The notes under the pieces: model-generated
Told to the model about the DNA's origin: nothing
What the model saw: the letters and a program-made list of their open reading frames with translations, nothing else
Database searches by the model: none
Translations under genes and position numbers: made by a program
Shown here: positions 7,988 to 15,556 of the stretch, piece after piece
Layout of the letters: the number at the start of each line of letters is the position of its first letter
Numbering within the stretch: position 1 is the stretch's first letter
Source: RAM1 sp050247515
GTDB taxonomy: Bacteria > Pseudomonadota > Gammaproteobacteria > Burkholderiales > Burkholderiaceae_C
Reading direction: 5' to 3'
Assembly: GCA_050247515.1 (NCBI GenBank)
Contig: JBFWUB010000001.1
Location: forward strand, 1 to 64,000
DNA length: 64,000 nucleotides

Positions 7988-8947
7988 ATGCGTCGAGACA
8001 CTTTCCTGAGGTCCGTGGCCGCGCTGGCCGCCGCCAGCGCCCTGCCCCTTTCGGTGCGCGCCGCGCCCACCGTCAAGATGATGATTCCCGCCAACCCCGG
8101 CGGCGGCTGGGACACCACGGGCCGCGCCCTGGGGCGCGCCCTGCAGGACGGCAAACTGGCCGATGCCGTGCAGTACGACAACAAGGGCGGCGCAGCCGGG
8201 GCCCTGGGCCTGGCGCAGTTTGTGAACAGCGCCAAGGGCGACCCCCACGCCATGCTGGTGATGGGCGCCGTGATGCTGGGCGGCATCATCACCGGCCGCC
8301 CGCCGGTCAACCTGACGCAGGCCACCCCCATTGCGCGACTGACCAGCGAATACAACGTGTTCGTGCTGCCGCCCAATTCGCCGTTCAAGACCATGAAGGA
8401 GGTAGTGGAGCAGCTGAAGAAGGACCCGGCCAGCGTCAAATGGGGTGGCGGCTCGCGCGGTTCCACCGAGCACATCGCGGCCTGCATCCTGGCGCGCAGC
8501 GTCGGCGTGGACCCGAAGAAGGTCAACTACATCGCCTTCCGTGGCGGCGGTGAAGCCACCGCCGCCATCCTGGGCGGCAACGTCACGGTGGGTGGCAGCG
8601 GGTACAGCGAATTTTCCGAGTACATCGCCGCGGGCAAGATGCGCGCCGTGGGCGTCACCTCGCAAAAGCGCCTGCCCGGCGTGGCCGTGCCGACGATGAA
8701 GGAGCTGGGCTACGACGTGGTGATCGGCAACTGGCGCGGCGTGTACGGCGCGCCCGGCATCAGCGCTGCGCAGCGCGACGAGCTGACCCGCATGGTGGTG
8801 GAAGCCACCCGCACTAAGGCCTGGGCCGAGGCCATGCAGGCCAACAAATGGACGCCCGCGCTCATGACGGGCAAGGACTTTGACGAGTTCGTGGACTACG
8901 AGTTTTCGGCGCTGCGGGCGATTATTTATCTGGCCGGCATGGCTTGA
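7988..8947 (+). CDS. Bug-family tripartite tricarboxylate transporter receptor (TctC-like)
   Basis: A 319-residue periplasmic solute-binding protein. The signal sequence MRRDTFLRSVAALAAASALP ends near residue 28 and carries an arginine pair, as in many Bug receptors. The mature protein has the family motifs: MMIPANPGGGWDTTGRALG (residues 35-55), the GGAAGALGLAQF carboxylate-binding loop and the GGSRGSTEH and GGGEATAAILGG segments. Bug proteins capture carboxylic or amino-acid ligands for TctAB-type symporters. No membrane partner (tctA/tctB) is present, which is common for this hugely expanded family in Burkholderiales. Ligand unknown. GGAG ribosome site 7 bases upstream. Its 3' end overlaps the marR stop by 22 bases (convergent). 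Confidence 0.92.
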   Translation: MRRDTFLRSVAALAAASALPLSVRAAPTVKMMIPANPGGGWDTTGRALGRALQDGKLADAVQYDNKGGAAGALGLAQFVNSAKGDPHAMLVMGAVMLGGIITGRPPVNLTQATPIARLTSEYNVFVLPPNSPFKTMKEVVEQLKKDPASVKWGGGSRGSTEHIAACILARSVGVDPKKVNYIAFRGGGEATAAILGGNVTVGGSGYSEFSEYIAAGKMRAVGVTSQKRLPGVAVPTMKELGYDVVIGNWRGVYGAPGISAAQRDELTRMVVEATRTKAWAEAMQANKWTPALMTGKDFDEFVDYEFSALRAIIYLAGMA

Positions 8948-9387
8948 GCCTGTTCGATCAGCCGGTCCAGCATACGTGCCAGCTGTTTTTGCTCTGCCAC
9001 TGAAAGGCAGCCAAAGATGTCCTCGTTGCGCCGCGCAATCAGGGCCATGACCTTCTTCCACAGCCGCTGGCCGCTGGCAGTGGGCGTCAGCACCACGCCG
9101 CGACCGTCAGAGTCGCTGGCCTGCTTGCGCACCAGGCCGCGCTCCACCAGCGCCTGGGCGGCGCGGCTGGCCTGGCCCTTGTCCAGGTTGGCGCGGGCGG
9201 CCAGGTCCACCACCGACAGCGGCGCAAAGCTGCCGATGGCGGCCAGGCAGCGCGCCTCGCCCACCGGCAGGTCCAGCCGGGCCGCATAGGCGTCGGCGCT
9301 GCCCTTGTCGCTGAGCTTGTTGATGCGGTGCAGCCGCCAGGTCAGGTACTGGTCCAGCGGCAACACGTCCGCCGCGTTATCCGGCAC
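8926..9387 (-). CDS. MarR-family transcriptional regulator
   Basis: A 153-residue winged-helix regulator. The recognition region reads LSVVDLAARANLDKGQASRAAQALVERGLV, with the wing SDSDGRGVVLTPTASG. It starts at a GTG (9387) preceded by AGGGAG, inside the end of the DUF2783 gene, so it is the third gene of the hydroxylase operon and probably its regulator. The two palindromes GTTGCG-NN-CGCAAC between the hydroxylase and crotonase genes are the natural candidates for its operators; MarR proteins of aromatic pathways usually repress and are released by an aromatic CoA-thioester or free acid. The inducer is unknown. Confidence 0.9.
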   Translation of the reverse strand: MPDNAADVLPLDQYLTWRLHRINKLSDKGSADAYAARLDLPVGEARCLAAIGSFAPLSVVDLAARANLDKGQASRAAQALVERGLVRKQASDSDGRGVVLTPTASGQRLWKKVMALIARRNEDIFGCLSVAEQKQLARMLDRLIEQAQAMPAR

Positions 9388-9559
9388 GGGCCTGCTCCCT
9401 GGCGGTGGCGATCAGTGGCAACACATCGGCCGCGCTGGCGCTGCGCGCCATGAGCTGCAGGCACAGCATGGACAGCAGCAACTGTGCCCTGCCCTCGCCC
9501 ACGTCGGCCAGCGCATGGCACAGCGCGGTGTAGCTGTGGTCCAGGTCGGTGTCGGTCAT
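9377..9559 (-). CDS. DUF2783-like small protein
   Basis: A 60-residue all-helical protein (YTALCHALADVGEGRAQLLL and VLPLIATAREQARAG) matching the DUF2783 pattern, a short protein encoded next to MhpA-like flavoprotein hydroxylases in proteobacteria. Its ATG overlaps the hydroxylase stop in an ATGA, so the two are translationally coupled, and its end overlaps the start of marR. This suggests a small accessory partner of the hydroxylase. Function unproven. Confidence 0.7.
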   Translation of the reverse strand: MTDTDLDHSYTALCHALADVGEGRAQLLLSMLCLQLMARSASAADVLPLIATAREQARAG

Positions 9560-11133
9560 GCGGCAACTCCTTTGTCCTTGAGCGCGGCCAGCAGCGCCGC
9601 CGGGTCCAGCCCGCGCCAGCGGCCCATCACGTAGCCATCGGGGCGCACCAGCACCAGGGCCTGGTCCGCCGGGTGGCGCAGGCCATAGCGCTCGCGCGCC
9701 TGGCCCAGGGTGTCGGCGCCCGGCTCAATCTCCAGCACGCCCAGGCCCTGCTGTGTCAGGCTGCGCACGGCCTGCGGCACGGCGCCGTCGCTGAACACCA
9801 GGCACACAAAATCGCCGCCAAACACGCTGCTCAGGTGCAGGGGGCCCTGGGCCCCTGACAGCAAGGCCTCTGGCGCGGGTGCGCCGGGCGCGGCCAGGTC
9901 GTGAGCCCACTCACCCACCTGCGGCCCGTTAAGCGGCGAGCCGTCGTAGGTAATGGGTGCTGACTGGCGCGGGTTGATCAGCGAACGCACCTGTGGGTCC
10001 GCCTGCGCCAGGCGCAAGGTGGCCTCACGCAGCAGCTTGAAGGCAAAGTTGGGCGGCGCCATGAATTCGGTGCTCCTGGCGCCGTAGGCCATGTTTTCGC
10101 GCGCGGCATGCACGCGCTCGCTGGAATAGCTGTCCAGCAGGGTGTCTGTTGACTGGCCGTTGACCACACGCGCCAGCTTCCAGGCCAGGTTGCCTGCGTC
10201 GTCCAGGCCTGAATTGAGCCCGCGCACGCCAAAAATAGGCACAAGATGCGCCGCATCACCCGCAAACAGCACGCGGCCGTGGCGGTAGCTGTCCAGCGTG
10301 AGGCATTTGGCGTTGTAGATCGAGATCCACAGAGGCTGCCAGGGGGCGTCCTCGCCAATCATGCTCAGGTGGCTTTGCACACGGGGCAAAACATTCTCGG
10401 GCTTGACTGCCTCGGCCGGGTCTTCGTCGTCGCGGATCTGGTAGTCAATGCGCCAGACGTCGCCCGGCTGGCGGTGCATGAGGAGGGTCGAGCCCGGGTT
10501 GGACGGCGGGTCGAACCAGGCCAGGCGCTCCACGGGGCGCTGGGTCTTTTGCACGATGTCCACGATGACGTACTTGCCGTCGTACTGCATGCCCTGCAAT
10601 TGCAGGCCCAGCTGCTCGCGTACCGTGCTGCGGCCACCGTCGCAGGCCACCAGCCAGCCGGCACGCACCGTCTGCGAGCCGTCCGGCGTCTGCACGTCCA
10701 CGTCCACGCCGCCGGCCTGCGGCCGCACCGCCGTCACCCGGCTGGCCCATTGCACCGTGGCCAGGCCGCCGAACGACTGCGCCGCGCGGTGGGCCAATGC
10801 CTCGACGTGGTACTGCTGGATGTTGACCATGGGCGCAAAGCGCTGGGCCGGCTCGCTGGGCATCTGGAAGTGCAGCACCTCGGTGTTGCGCCAGTAGCTG
10901 CGCCCACCCACCCAGGACAGGCCGGTTGCCACCAGCGGCTTGTCGGCGCCCACCCAGCCCAGGATCTCCTGCGAGCGGCGCGACATGCAGATGGCGCGGC
11001 TGCCGGTGCAATAGCCCTCGTCAGCCTCAACGACCAGGCTGGCAATGCCCTGGCGCGCCAGCAGCGCCGACAGGGTCAGGCCCACCGGGCCGCCGCCGGC
11101 AATGAGTACGGGTATGGATTCAGGCAGGGACAT
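9556..11133 (-). CDS. FAD-dependent aromatic hydroxylase (MhpA-like)
   Basis: A 525-residue class A flavoprotein monooxygenase. The FAD motif GGGPVG is at about residues 13-18, the GSRAICMSRRSQEIL segment follows, and the second FAD site is AGDAAHLVPIFGVRGLNSGLDDA; a C-terminal thioredoxin-like domain is present, as in 3-(3-hydroxyphenyl)propionate hydroxylase. It probably hydroxylates a phenolic ring using NAD(P)H. The ATG at 11133 lies close to two palindromic operators; it is divergent from a crotonase gene and co-transcribed with DUF2783 and MarR genes. The real substrate cannot be told; the pairing with a CoA-ester enzyme hints at an aromatic acyl side chain. Confidence 0.88.
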   Translation of the reverse strand: MSLPESIPVLIAGGGPVGLTLSALLARQGIASLVVEADEGYCTGSRAICMSRRSQEILGWVGADKPLVATGLSWVGGRSYWRNTEVLHFQMPSEPAQRFAPMVNIQQYHVEALAHRAAQSFGGLATVQWASRVTAVRPQAGGVDVDVQTPDGSQTVRAGWLVACDGGRSTVREQLGLQLQGMQYDGKYVIVDIVQKTQRPVERLAWFDPPSNPGSTLLMHRQPGDVWRIDYQIRDDEDPAEAVKPENVLPRVQSHLSMIGEDAPWQPLWISIYNAKCLTLDSYRHGRVLFAGDAAHLVPIFGVRGLNSGLDDAGNLAWKLARVVNGQSTDTLLDSYSSERVHAARENMAYGARSTEFMAPPNFAFKLLREATLRLAQADPQVRSLINPRQSAPITYDGSPLNGPQVGEWAHDLAAPGAPAPEALLSGAQGPLHLSSVFGGDFVCLVFSDGAVPQAVRSLTQQGLGVLEIEPGADTLGQARERYGLRHPADQALVLVRPDGYVMGRWRGLDPAALLAALKDKGVAA

Positions 11134-11149
11134 GGATAGCACGCGAATG

Positions 11150-11163
11150 GTTGCGTGCGCAAC
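11150..11163. promoter_or_regulatory. MarR operator half of a pair (site 1)
   Basis: gttgcg-tg-cgcaac, an inverted repeat with 6-base arms 17 bases upstream of the hydroxylase start. It shares the exact arms of the second site, whose centre is 29 bases away. Confidence 0.65.
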
Positions 11164-11173
11164 TATAACGCCA

Positions 11174-11197
11174 ATCTGGTTGCGCGCGCAACCAGAT
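11174..11197. promoter_or_regulatory. 24-bp perfect palindrome, MarR operator (site 2)
   Basis: Bases 11174-11197 are a perfect 24-base palindrome, arms atctggttgcgc / gcgcaaccagat. It contains the same gttgcg-NN-cgcaac core as site 1. It lies between the divergent hydroxylase and crotonase genes, so binding of the MarR protein encoded in the hydroxylase operon could control both directions. Confidence 0.75.
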
Positions 11198-11261
11198 GTA
11201 CCCACTTGCAGCCTCCACCTGCAGCGTGGCTATCATGAATGCACAACGACCGGAGACACGC

Positions 11262-12164
11262 ATGCCCGAATTCAACACGCTGAAGATCGACAAGGACGCC
11301 GCCAACCCCCGCATCGCCCGCCTGCTGCTGAACCGGCCCGAGCGGCTGAACGCCATCAACGACGACACCCCGCGCGAGATCCGCGCGGCGGTCGAATGGG
11401 CCAACGCCGATGACGAGGTGCATGTGATCGTGGTGGAAGGCGCGGGCAAGGGCTTTTGCGGCGGCTACGACCTGAGCCAGTTTGGCGAGGGCGAGATCGA
11501 CCACCCGTGCCAGCAGGAACGCGCGCCCTGGGACCCGATGGAAGACTACGCGTACATGAAGCGCAACACCGAAGACTTCATGACGCTGTGGAAGAGCGCC
11601 AAGCCCACCATCGCCAAGGTGCACGGCTACGCCGCCGCGGGCGGCAGCGACATTGCACTGTGTTGCGACCTGCTGGTCATGGCCGCTGACGCGCGCATCG
11701 GCTACATGCCCACGCGCGTGTGGGGCTGCCCCACCACCGCGATGTGGACCTACCGCCTGGGCCCCACGCGGGCCAAGCAGCTGATGTTCACCGGCGACAC
11801 CATCGACGGCACCACGGCGGCCGCCTGGGGCCTGGCCAACGAAGCCGTGCCGGCGGACCAGCTGGAAGCGGCCACGATGAAGCTGGCCGCGCGCATTGCC
11901 GGCGTGCCGCGCAGCCACCTGGCGATGCACAAGATGGTGGTCAACCAGGTGATGCTGGCCATGGGGCTGGAACAGAGCCAGCAGATGGCCACGGTGTTTG
12001 ACGGCATCACCCGCCACAACCCCGAGGGCCTGTGGTTTCGCCGCTATGCGCAGGACCAGGGCTTCAAAGCCGCGGTGCAGTGGCGCGACAGCGGCAGGCC
12101 CATCCCCGAGGGGGACGAGGCCCGCGCGCTGATCCGCGGGATGGAGGCGCGCAAGGCACCCTGA
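11262..12164 (+). CDS. Enoyl-CoA hydratase/isomerase (crotonase) family protein
   Basis: A 300-residue crotonase. The oxyanion-hole segments are FCGGYDLSQFG (about residues 66-76) and HGYAAAGGSDIALCCDLLVMA (about 121-141). The position of the usual first catalytic Glu, just after the second oxyanion segment, is occupied within RVWGCPTT, so activity may not be a standard hydratase. The start at 11262 follows CGGAG. It is divergent from the flavin hydroxylase and shares its MarR-operator region, indicating a joint role in degrading an aromatic acid via a CoA thioester. An upstream in-frame ATG at 11196 would overlap the operator and is unlikely. Confidence 0.87.
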   Translation: MPEFNTLKIDKDAANPRIARLLLNRPERLNAINDDTPREIRAAVEWANADDEVHVIVVEGAGKGFCGGYDLSQFGEGEIDHPCQQERAPWDPMEDYAYMKRNTEDFMTLWKSAKPTIAKVHGYAAAGGSDIALCCDLLVMAADARIGYMPTRVWGCPTTAMWTYRLGPTRAKQLMFTGDTIDGTTAAAWGLANEAVPADQLEAATMKLAARIAGVPRSHLAMHKMVVNQVMLAMGLEQSQQMATVFDGITRHNPEGLWFRRYAQDQGFKAAVQWRDSGRPIPEGDEARALIRGMEARKAP

Positions 12165-12168
12165 GCCG

Positions 12169-12654
12169 CTACGGGCTCAGCGGCAGGCCCTGCACCGCGT
12201 CCAGCGTCTGCACGCAGGCCTGCGCCACCTCCACGCCCTTCTTGACGAAGTGCGCGCGGAAGAACTCGCGGTGATCGTCATGTTCGTGAAAGTCGCGCGG
12301 CGTGAGCACGGCGGAGAACACCGGCACGTCGGTGTCCAGCTGCACGCGCATCAGCCCGTCAATGACGGCGCCCGCCACGAATTCGTGGCGGTACACGCCG
12401 CCGTTGACCACCAGCGCGCAGGCAATCACGGCATCCACCCGGCCGCTGGCGGCCATGCGCCGCGCGATCAGCGGGATTTCAAACGCGCCGGGCACGATGA
12501 GCTCGTCGATGCGCAGGTTGTCGGGCCGCAATCGGCCCAGCTCGGCGCGGGCGGACTGCACCGCCTGCTCGACGATGTCGCGGTGCCAGCTGGCACTGAC
12601 GATCGCCACGCGACAGCGTGCGGGGGAAGCGGGCTTTTTGGGGGTCTGATTCAT
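12169..12654 (-). CDS. ribH: 6,7-dimethyl-8-ribityllumazine synthase, RibH2-like
   Basis: A 161-residue lumazine synthase, which condenses the ribityl pyrimidine with dihydroxybutanone phosphate in riboflavin synthesis. Motifs: ASWHRDIVEQ near residue 22, VPGAFEIPLIARRMA near 54, and VVNGGVYRHEFVAGAVIDGLM near 82. The GGVYRHEFVA form, in place of the usual GxTxHxxYV, is characteristic of the decameric type II (RibH2) enzymes. The gene is not in a rib operon; it stands alone behind an FMN riboswitch, and its stop is 5 bases from the convergent crotonase stop. An AGAGGA ribosome site precedes the ATG. The genome probably has another ribH with the main rib genes. Confidence 0.9.
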   Translation of the reverse strand: MNQTPKKPASPARCRVAIVSASWHRDIVEQAVQSARAELGRLRPDNLRIDELIVPGAFEIPLIARRMAASGRVDAVIACALVVNGGVYRHEFVAGAVIDGLMRVQLDTDVPVFSAVLTPRDFHEHDDHREFFRAHFVKKGVEVAQACVQTLDAVQGLPLSP

Positions 12655-12694
12655 GAGGTCCTCTGACTGCTGTGGATCAATGAATCAGGGCGCA

Positions 12695-12729
12695 CGCCAG
12701 CGGCCACCCTGCACGGGCGGCCGCTGGCG
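12695..12729 (-). promoter_or_regulatory. Hairpin between FMN aptamer and ribH (expression platform candidate)
   Basis: An 11-base perfect stem, with gccagcggcc (12696-12705) pairing with ggccgctggc (12719-12728) plus one closing pair, lies on the ribH leader directly 3' of the FMN aptamer and about 40 bases before the ATG. There is no U-run after it, so it is not a simple intrinsic terminator; it may be the switching element or help Rho- or translation-based control. Confidence 0.5.
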
Positions 12730-12732
12730 CGT

Positions 12733-12884
12733 TTCTCTTTCATCCGGACTGTGACCGTCGGCCCCGGCATCGCACCGGGTCTGCTGACCCCGGCGCCACA
12801 AGGGTGGCACCGGGCGCTCGCGGGCTCCTGCAGGTTGCCCCGCAGATACCGCCGGTGGGGAATTTCACCCCGCCCTGAGAACGC
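12733..12884 (-). ncRNA. FMN riboswitch (RFN element)
   Basis: Read on the minus strand, the leader contains the highly conserved RFN segments in order: TTCTCAGGGCGGGGTGAAAT with CCCCACCGGCGGTA, then AGCCCGCGAGCGCCC, GGTCAGCAGACCCGGT, GGGGCCGACGGTCACAGTCC and GGATGAAAGAGAA. All helices of the aptamer can form. FMN binding normally turns off the downstream gene, here the lone ribH. Confidence 0.96.
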
Positions 12885-12885
12885 A

Positions 12886-12904
12886 CCGGCACATGATGTG
12901 CCGG
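12886..12904. repeat. Inverted repeat at the 5' edge of the riboswitch
   Basis: ccggcacat-g-atgtgccgg is a 9-base perfect inverted repeat lying between the 5' end of the FMN aptamer and the start of the divergent DUF924 gene at 12924. It may be an operator or the base of an extended leader helix. Purely a sequence observation. Confidence 0.4.
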
Positions 12905-12923
12905 CACGGGTATTCTAGAAGGC

Positions 12924-13478
12924 ATGAGTACACCCACCCCTGTCACCACCGCTACAGATGTCGTGCAGTTCTGGCGCAGCGCCGGGCCGCAACGCTGGTT
13001 CAAGAAGGACGAAGCTTTTGACGCCGACTTCCGTGCGCGCTTCATGGCCGCGCACGAGGCAGCAGCACGCGGCGAACTGGCCCCGTGGGCCGCCACCGCT
13101 GAAGGGTCGCTGGCCTTGCTGATCCTGCTGGACCAGTTCCCGCGCAATTCATTTCGCGGCACGGCCCGCATGTTTGCCACCGACCCGCTGGCCCGCGATG
13201 TGGCACGCGCGGCACTGGCAGCCGGCCACGACCAGCAGGCCGAAGAAGCCCTGCGCAACTTCTTCTACCTGCCCTTCATGCATTCCGAAGACCTGACCGA
13301 CCAGGACCAGGCACTGGCGCTGTGCACCGCCCTGGGCCCGGACGCACGGCACCACGCGCAGGTGCACCGCGAGATCATCGAGAAGTTTGGAAGGTTTCCG
13401 CATCGCAATGCGGTGTTGGGCCGGACGACGACGCCGGACGAGCAGAGGTTTCTGGAGGACGGCGGCTTCGCCGGGTAG
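12924..13478 (+). CDS. DUF924 family protein
   Basis: A 184-residue helical protein of the DUF924 family. Family motifs seen: VVQFWRSAGPQRWFKKDEAFDADF (residues 13-36), LLILLDQFPRNSFRGTARMFATDPLA (about 66-91), FFYLPFMHSEDLTDQDQAL and FGRFPHRNAVLGRTTTPDE near the C-terminus. The family is widespread and has a TPR-like helical fold, but its biochemical role is unknown. It is divergent from the ribH leader; a promoter must lie in the short region that also carries the inverted repeat at 12886-12904. Confidence 0.9.
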   Translation: MSTPTPVTTATDVVQFWRSAGPQRWFKKDEAFDADFRARFMAAHEAAARGELAPWAATAEGSLALLILLDQFPRNSFRGTARMFATDPLARDVARAALAAGHDQQAEEALRNFFYLPFMHSEDLTDQDQALALCTALGPDARHHAQVHREIIEKFGRFPHRNAVLGRTTTPDEQRFLEDGGFAG

Positions 13479-13529
13479 CTTTCGCGACCTGCGAGGCATG
13501 GATGCCGGATCAAGGCCGGCATGACAGCA

Positions 13530-14456
13530 TCATTGCGGGCTGACCAACCGCTCCGCATAAAAATCAATGAACGCCCTCACCTTCGCCTGCACATGACGCC
13601 CCGGCGCATACACGGCGTGGACGCCGCCACGGGGTAGCTGCCACTGGGGCAGCAGGCGCACCAGGGCGCCGTCCTGCACGGCGCGGCTGGCGCTGTAGCT
13701 GTCCAGCACCGAGATGCCCGCCCCGGCCTGCAGCAGCGCGCGCGCCGCGGCGGCGGAATCGCAGCGCAGGCGGCTGGTCATGCGCACGGTGCGCTGCTGG
13801 TTGCGGGGGCCGGTGAACTTCCAGGTCAGCGGGGTGGGCAGCATGCTCAGGGCAATCCATGGGTGCTGCGCCAGGTCTTCGGGCTTTTTCGGTGTGCCGT
13901 GCTGCCGCAGGTAGCCGGGCGCCGCCACCAGATGCTGTTCGAAATCGCCCAGTCGCGTGGCGCGCAGGGTGGAGTCGCGCAGCCAGCCCATGCGGATGGC
14001 CACGTCAATGCCTTCCTTCACGATGTCCGCCACGCGGTCGCTGCTGCGCAGGTCAATCTGCAACTGCGGGTGCTGCGCGGCAAACGCCGCCACGATGGGC
14101 GCCAGCGCCTGGGCCGCATGGTCCACCGTGGCGCTGATGCGCAGCGTGCCGGTGAGCATGGCCGCGCCCTGCCCGGCCTGGGCGCGGGCCAGCGCGTCCT
14201 GCAGGCCGCGCAGCGGTGGCACCGCCTGCTCGTACAGGGCTTGCCCGGCATCGGTCAGGGCCACGCGGCGCGTGGTGCGGCTGAACAGGCTCACGCCCAG
14301 CAGCGCCTCCAGCCGGCTGACCTCGATGCTCACGCGCGCCTTGCTCAGGCCCAGCAGCTCGGCCCCGGCGGTGATGCCCCCCGCGTCGGCCACCGCAGCA
14401 AACACGCGCAGCGCGTTCAGGTCGGCGCCAGCCGTGTCAATTGTTTTTGTTTTCAT
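13530..14456 (-). CDS. LysR-family transcriptional regulator
   Basis: A 308-residue LysR regulator: N-terminal helix-turn-helix (DLNALRVFAAVADAGGITAGAELLGLSKARVSIEVSRLEALLG, about residues 12-55) and a C-terminal substrate-binding-type domain. The N-terminus is unusual in having GITAGAELLGLSKARVS in place of the common SFxxAAxxLxxSQPAVS, as in the AaeR/DmlR-like group. The ATG at 14456 is used; a TTG three codons upstream is also in frame. It is divergent from an NAD(P)-binding epimerase-like gene, which it probably controls. Confidence 0.88.
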   Translation of the reverse strand: MKTKTIDTAGADLNALRVFAAVADAGGITAGAELLGLSKARVSIEVSRLEALLGVSLFSRTTRRVALTDAGQALYEQAVPPLRGLQDALARAQAGQGAAMLTGTLRISATVDHAAQALAPIVAAFAAQHPQLQIDLRSSDRVADIVKEGIDVAIRMGWLRDSTLRATRLGDFEQHLVAAPGYLRQHGTPKKPEDLAQHPWIALSMLPTPLTWKFTGPRNQQRTVRMTSRLRCDSAAAARALLQAGAGISVLDSYSASRAVQDGALVRLLPQWQLPRGGVHAVYAPGRHVQAKVRAFIDFYAERLVSPQ

Positions 14457-14457
14457 A

Positions 14458-14469
14458 ACAATCAATTGT
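14458..14469. promoter_or_regulatory. Short inverted repeat upstream of the LysR gene
   Basis: acaat-ca-attgt lies two bases upstream of the LysR start, in the region shared with the divergent reductase-like gene. Its place fits an autoregulatory LysR site, but it is short and lacks a clear T-N11-A extension. Confidence 0.3.
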
Positions 14470-14546
14470 GACTAGACGGCTTTATCGAATCAAGCATGCG
14501 TGGAACAGTACAGGCACTGATTCACCCAACCTGAAGGAAACACAGC

Positions 14547-15185
14547 ATGAACATCGCACTGATCGGCGCCAGCGGCTTTATCGGCTCGGCCCTGCGTACC
14601 GAGGCCCTGACACGCGGCCACAAGGTCACGGCCCTGGTCACCAACCCGGCCCGGCTGGCCGCTGCGCCCGGCCTGACGGTCGTGAAAGCCGACGTGAACG
14701 AGACCGCCGCGCTGGCCACCCAGCTCAAGGGTTTTGACGCCGTGCTCAGCGCCTTCAGCGGCCATGCACAGGCCAACACGTTCGACTATTACCTGGCAGG
14801 CTTCAAGTCCATCGTGGCAGCGGTCAAGCAGGCTGGCGCGCCGCGCCTGCTCGTGGTCGGCGGCGCCGGCAGCCTGTATGTAGCGCCGGGCCTGCAGGTG
14901 CTGGACACACCGCAGTTCCCGGCCGAATACAAGCCCACGGCCGAAGGCGCACGCCAGGCCCTGCTGCTGCTGCAGGCCGAGCCCAGCCTCAACTGGACCA
15001 TGCTCAGCCCCAGTGCGGTCATCGCCCCCGGCGAGCGCACCGGCAAGTTCCGTCTGGGTACAGACCAGTTGCTCGCCGACGCACAGGGCAACAGCCACAT
15101 CTCGGTGCAGGACTATGCCGTCGCATTCATCGACGAGGTGGAAAAGCCGGCCCACAAACGCCAGCGGTTCACGGTGGGCTATTGA
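14547..15185 (+). CDS. NAD(P)-binding epimerase/reductase-like protein (atypical SDR)
   Basis: A 212-residue single-domain Rossmann protein of the NAD(P)H-binding (YwnB/NmrA-like) atypical short-chain dehydrogenase group. The dinucleotide motif GASGFIG is at residues 7-13, followed by ALRTEALTRGHKVTALV; LLVVGGAGSLYVAPG is in the centre. There is no standard Tyr-x3-Lys catalytic pair, consistent with the atypical class. It starts 91 bases from the divergent LysR gene, a common arrangement in which the regulator controls the reductase in response to electrophiles or quinones. Substrate unknown. Confidence 0.85.
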   Translation: MNIALIGASGFIGSALRTEALTRGHKVTALVTNPARLAAAPGLTVVKADVNETAALATQLKGFDAVLSAFSGHAQANTFDYYLAGFKSIVAAVKQAGAPRLLVVGGAGSLYVAPGLQVLDTPQFPAEYKPTAEGARQALLLLQAEPSLNWTMLSPSAVIAPGERTGKFRLGTDQLLADAQGNSHISVQDYAVAFIDEVEKPAHKRQRFTVGY

Positions 15186-15286
15186 GGCCGGGTAGGTCGC
15201 ATCCGACAGCAACAGACGCGGGGCCCCGACAGGGGCGGCAAAGGGCGCTTCCAATAATGGGCTTCTTCCCTTTACCTGGAGGCACC

Positions 15287-15496
15287 ATGCAGAAAACCAC
15301 CCTGACCCGCATTGACACCGACCGTGCGAACGCTGACCCGGAGCGCCTGGCCGTGCAGGCCCACATCCACCGCACCAAGGCCGTGGCCGCGCTGAGCCCC
15401 GAATCGCGCGCCGACCTGGCACCGGCCACGCCGCTGGAGCTGTCGCAGCAGCAGCTGGAGGTGGAAGAAAACCCCAAGCTGCGCAAGGCCGCCTGA
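15287..15496 (+). CDS. Small hypothetical protein
   Basis: A 69-residue polar, Ala/Glu-rich protein beginning MQKTTLTRIDTDRANADPERL and predicted fully soluble, with a central helix and no domain I recognise. A strong ribosome site (CTGGAGG) sits 5 bases before the ATG, and a Rho-independent terminator follows 15 bases after the stop, so it is a self-standing gene. The frame is open 35 codons further upstream but the later start has the ribosome site. Confidence 0.6.
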   Translation: MQKTTLTRIDTDRANADPERLAVQAHIHRTKAVAALSPESRADLAPATPLELSQQQLEVEENPKLRKAA

Positions 15497-15510
15497 AGCA
15501 CTTCCAGACA

Positions 15511-15543
15511 AAAAGGGGTGGAACGCAAGTTCCACCCCTTTTG
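15511..15543. terminator. Bidirectional Rho-independent terminator
   Basis: aaggggtggaac (15513-15524) and gttccacccctt (15529-15540) form a perfect 12-bp stem around a gcaa loop, with a T-run on the plus side and an A-run before the stem that serves the minus strand. It lies between two convergent genes and can end both. Confidence 0.92.
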
Positions 15544-15556
15544 CTTTGGGCCGGTA

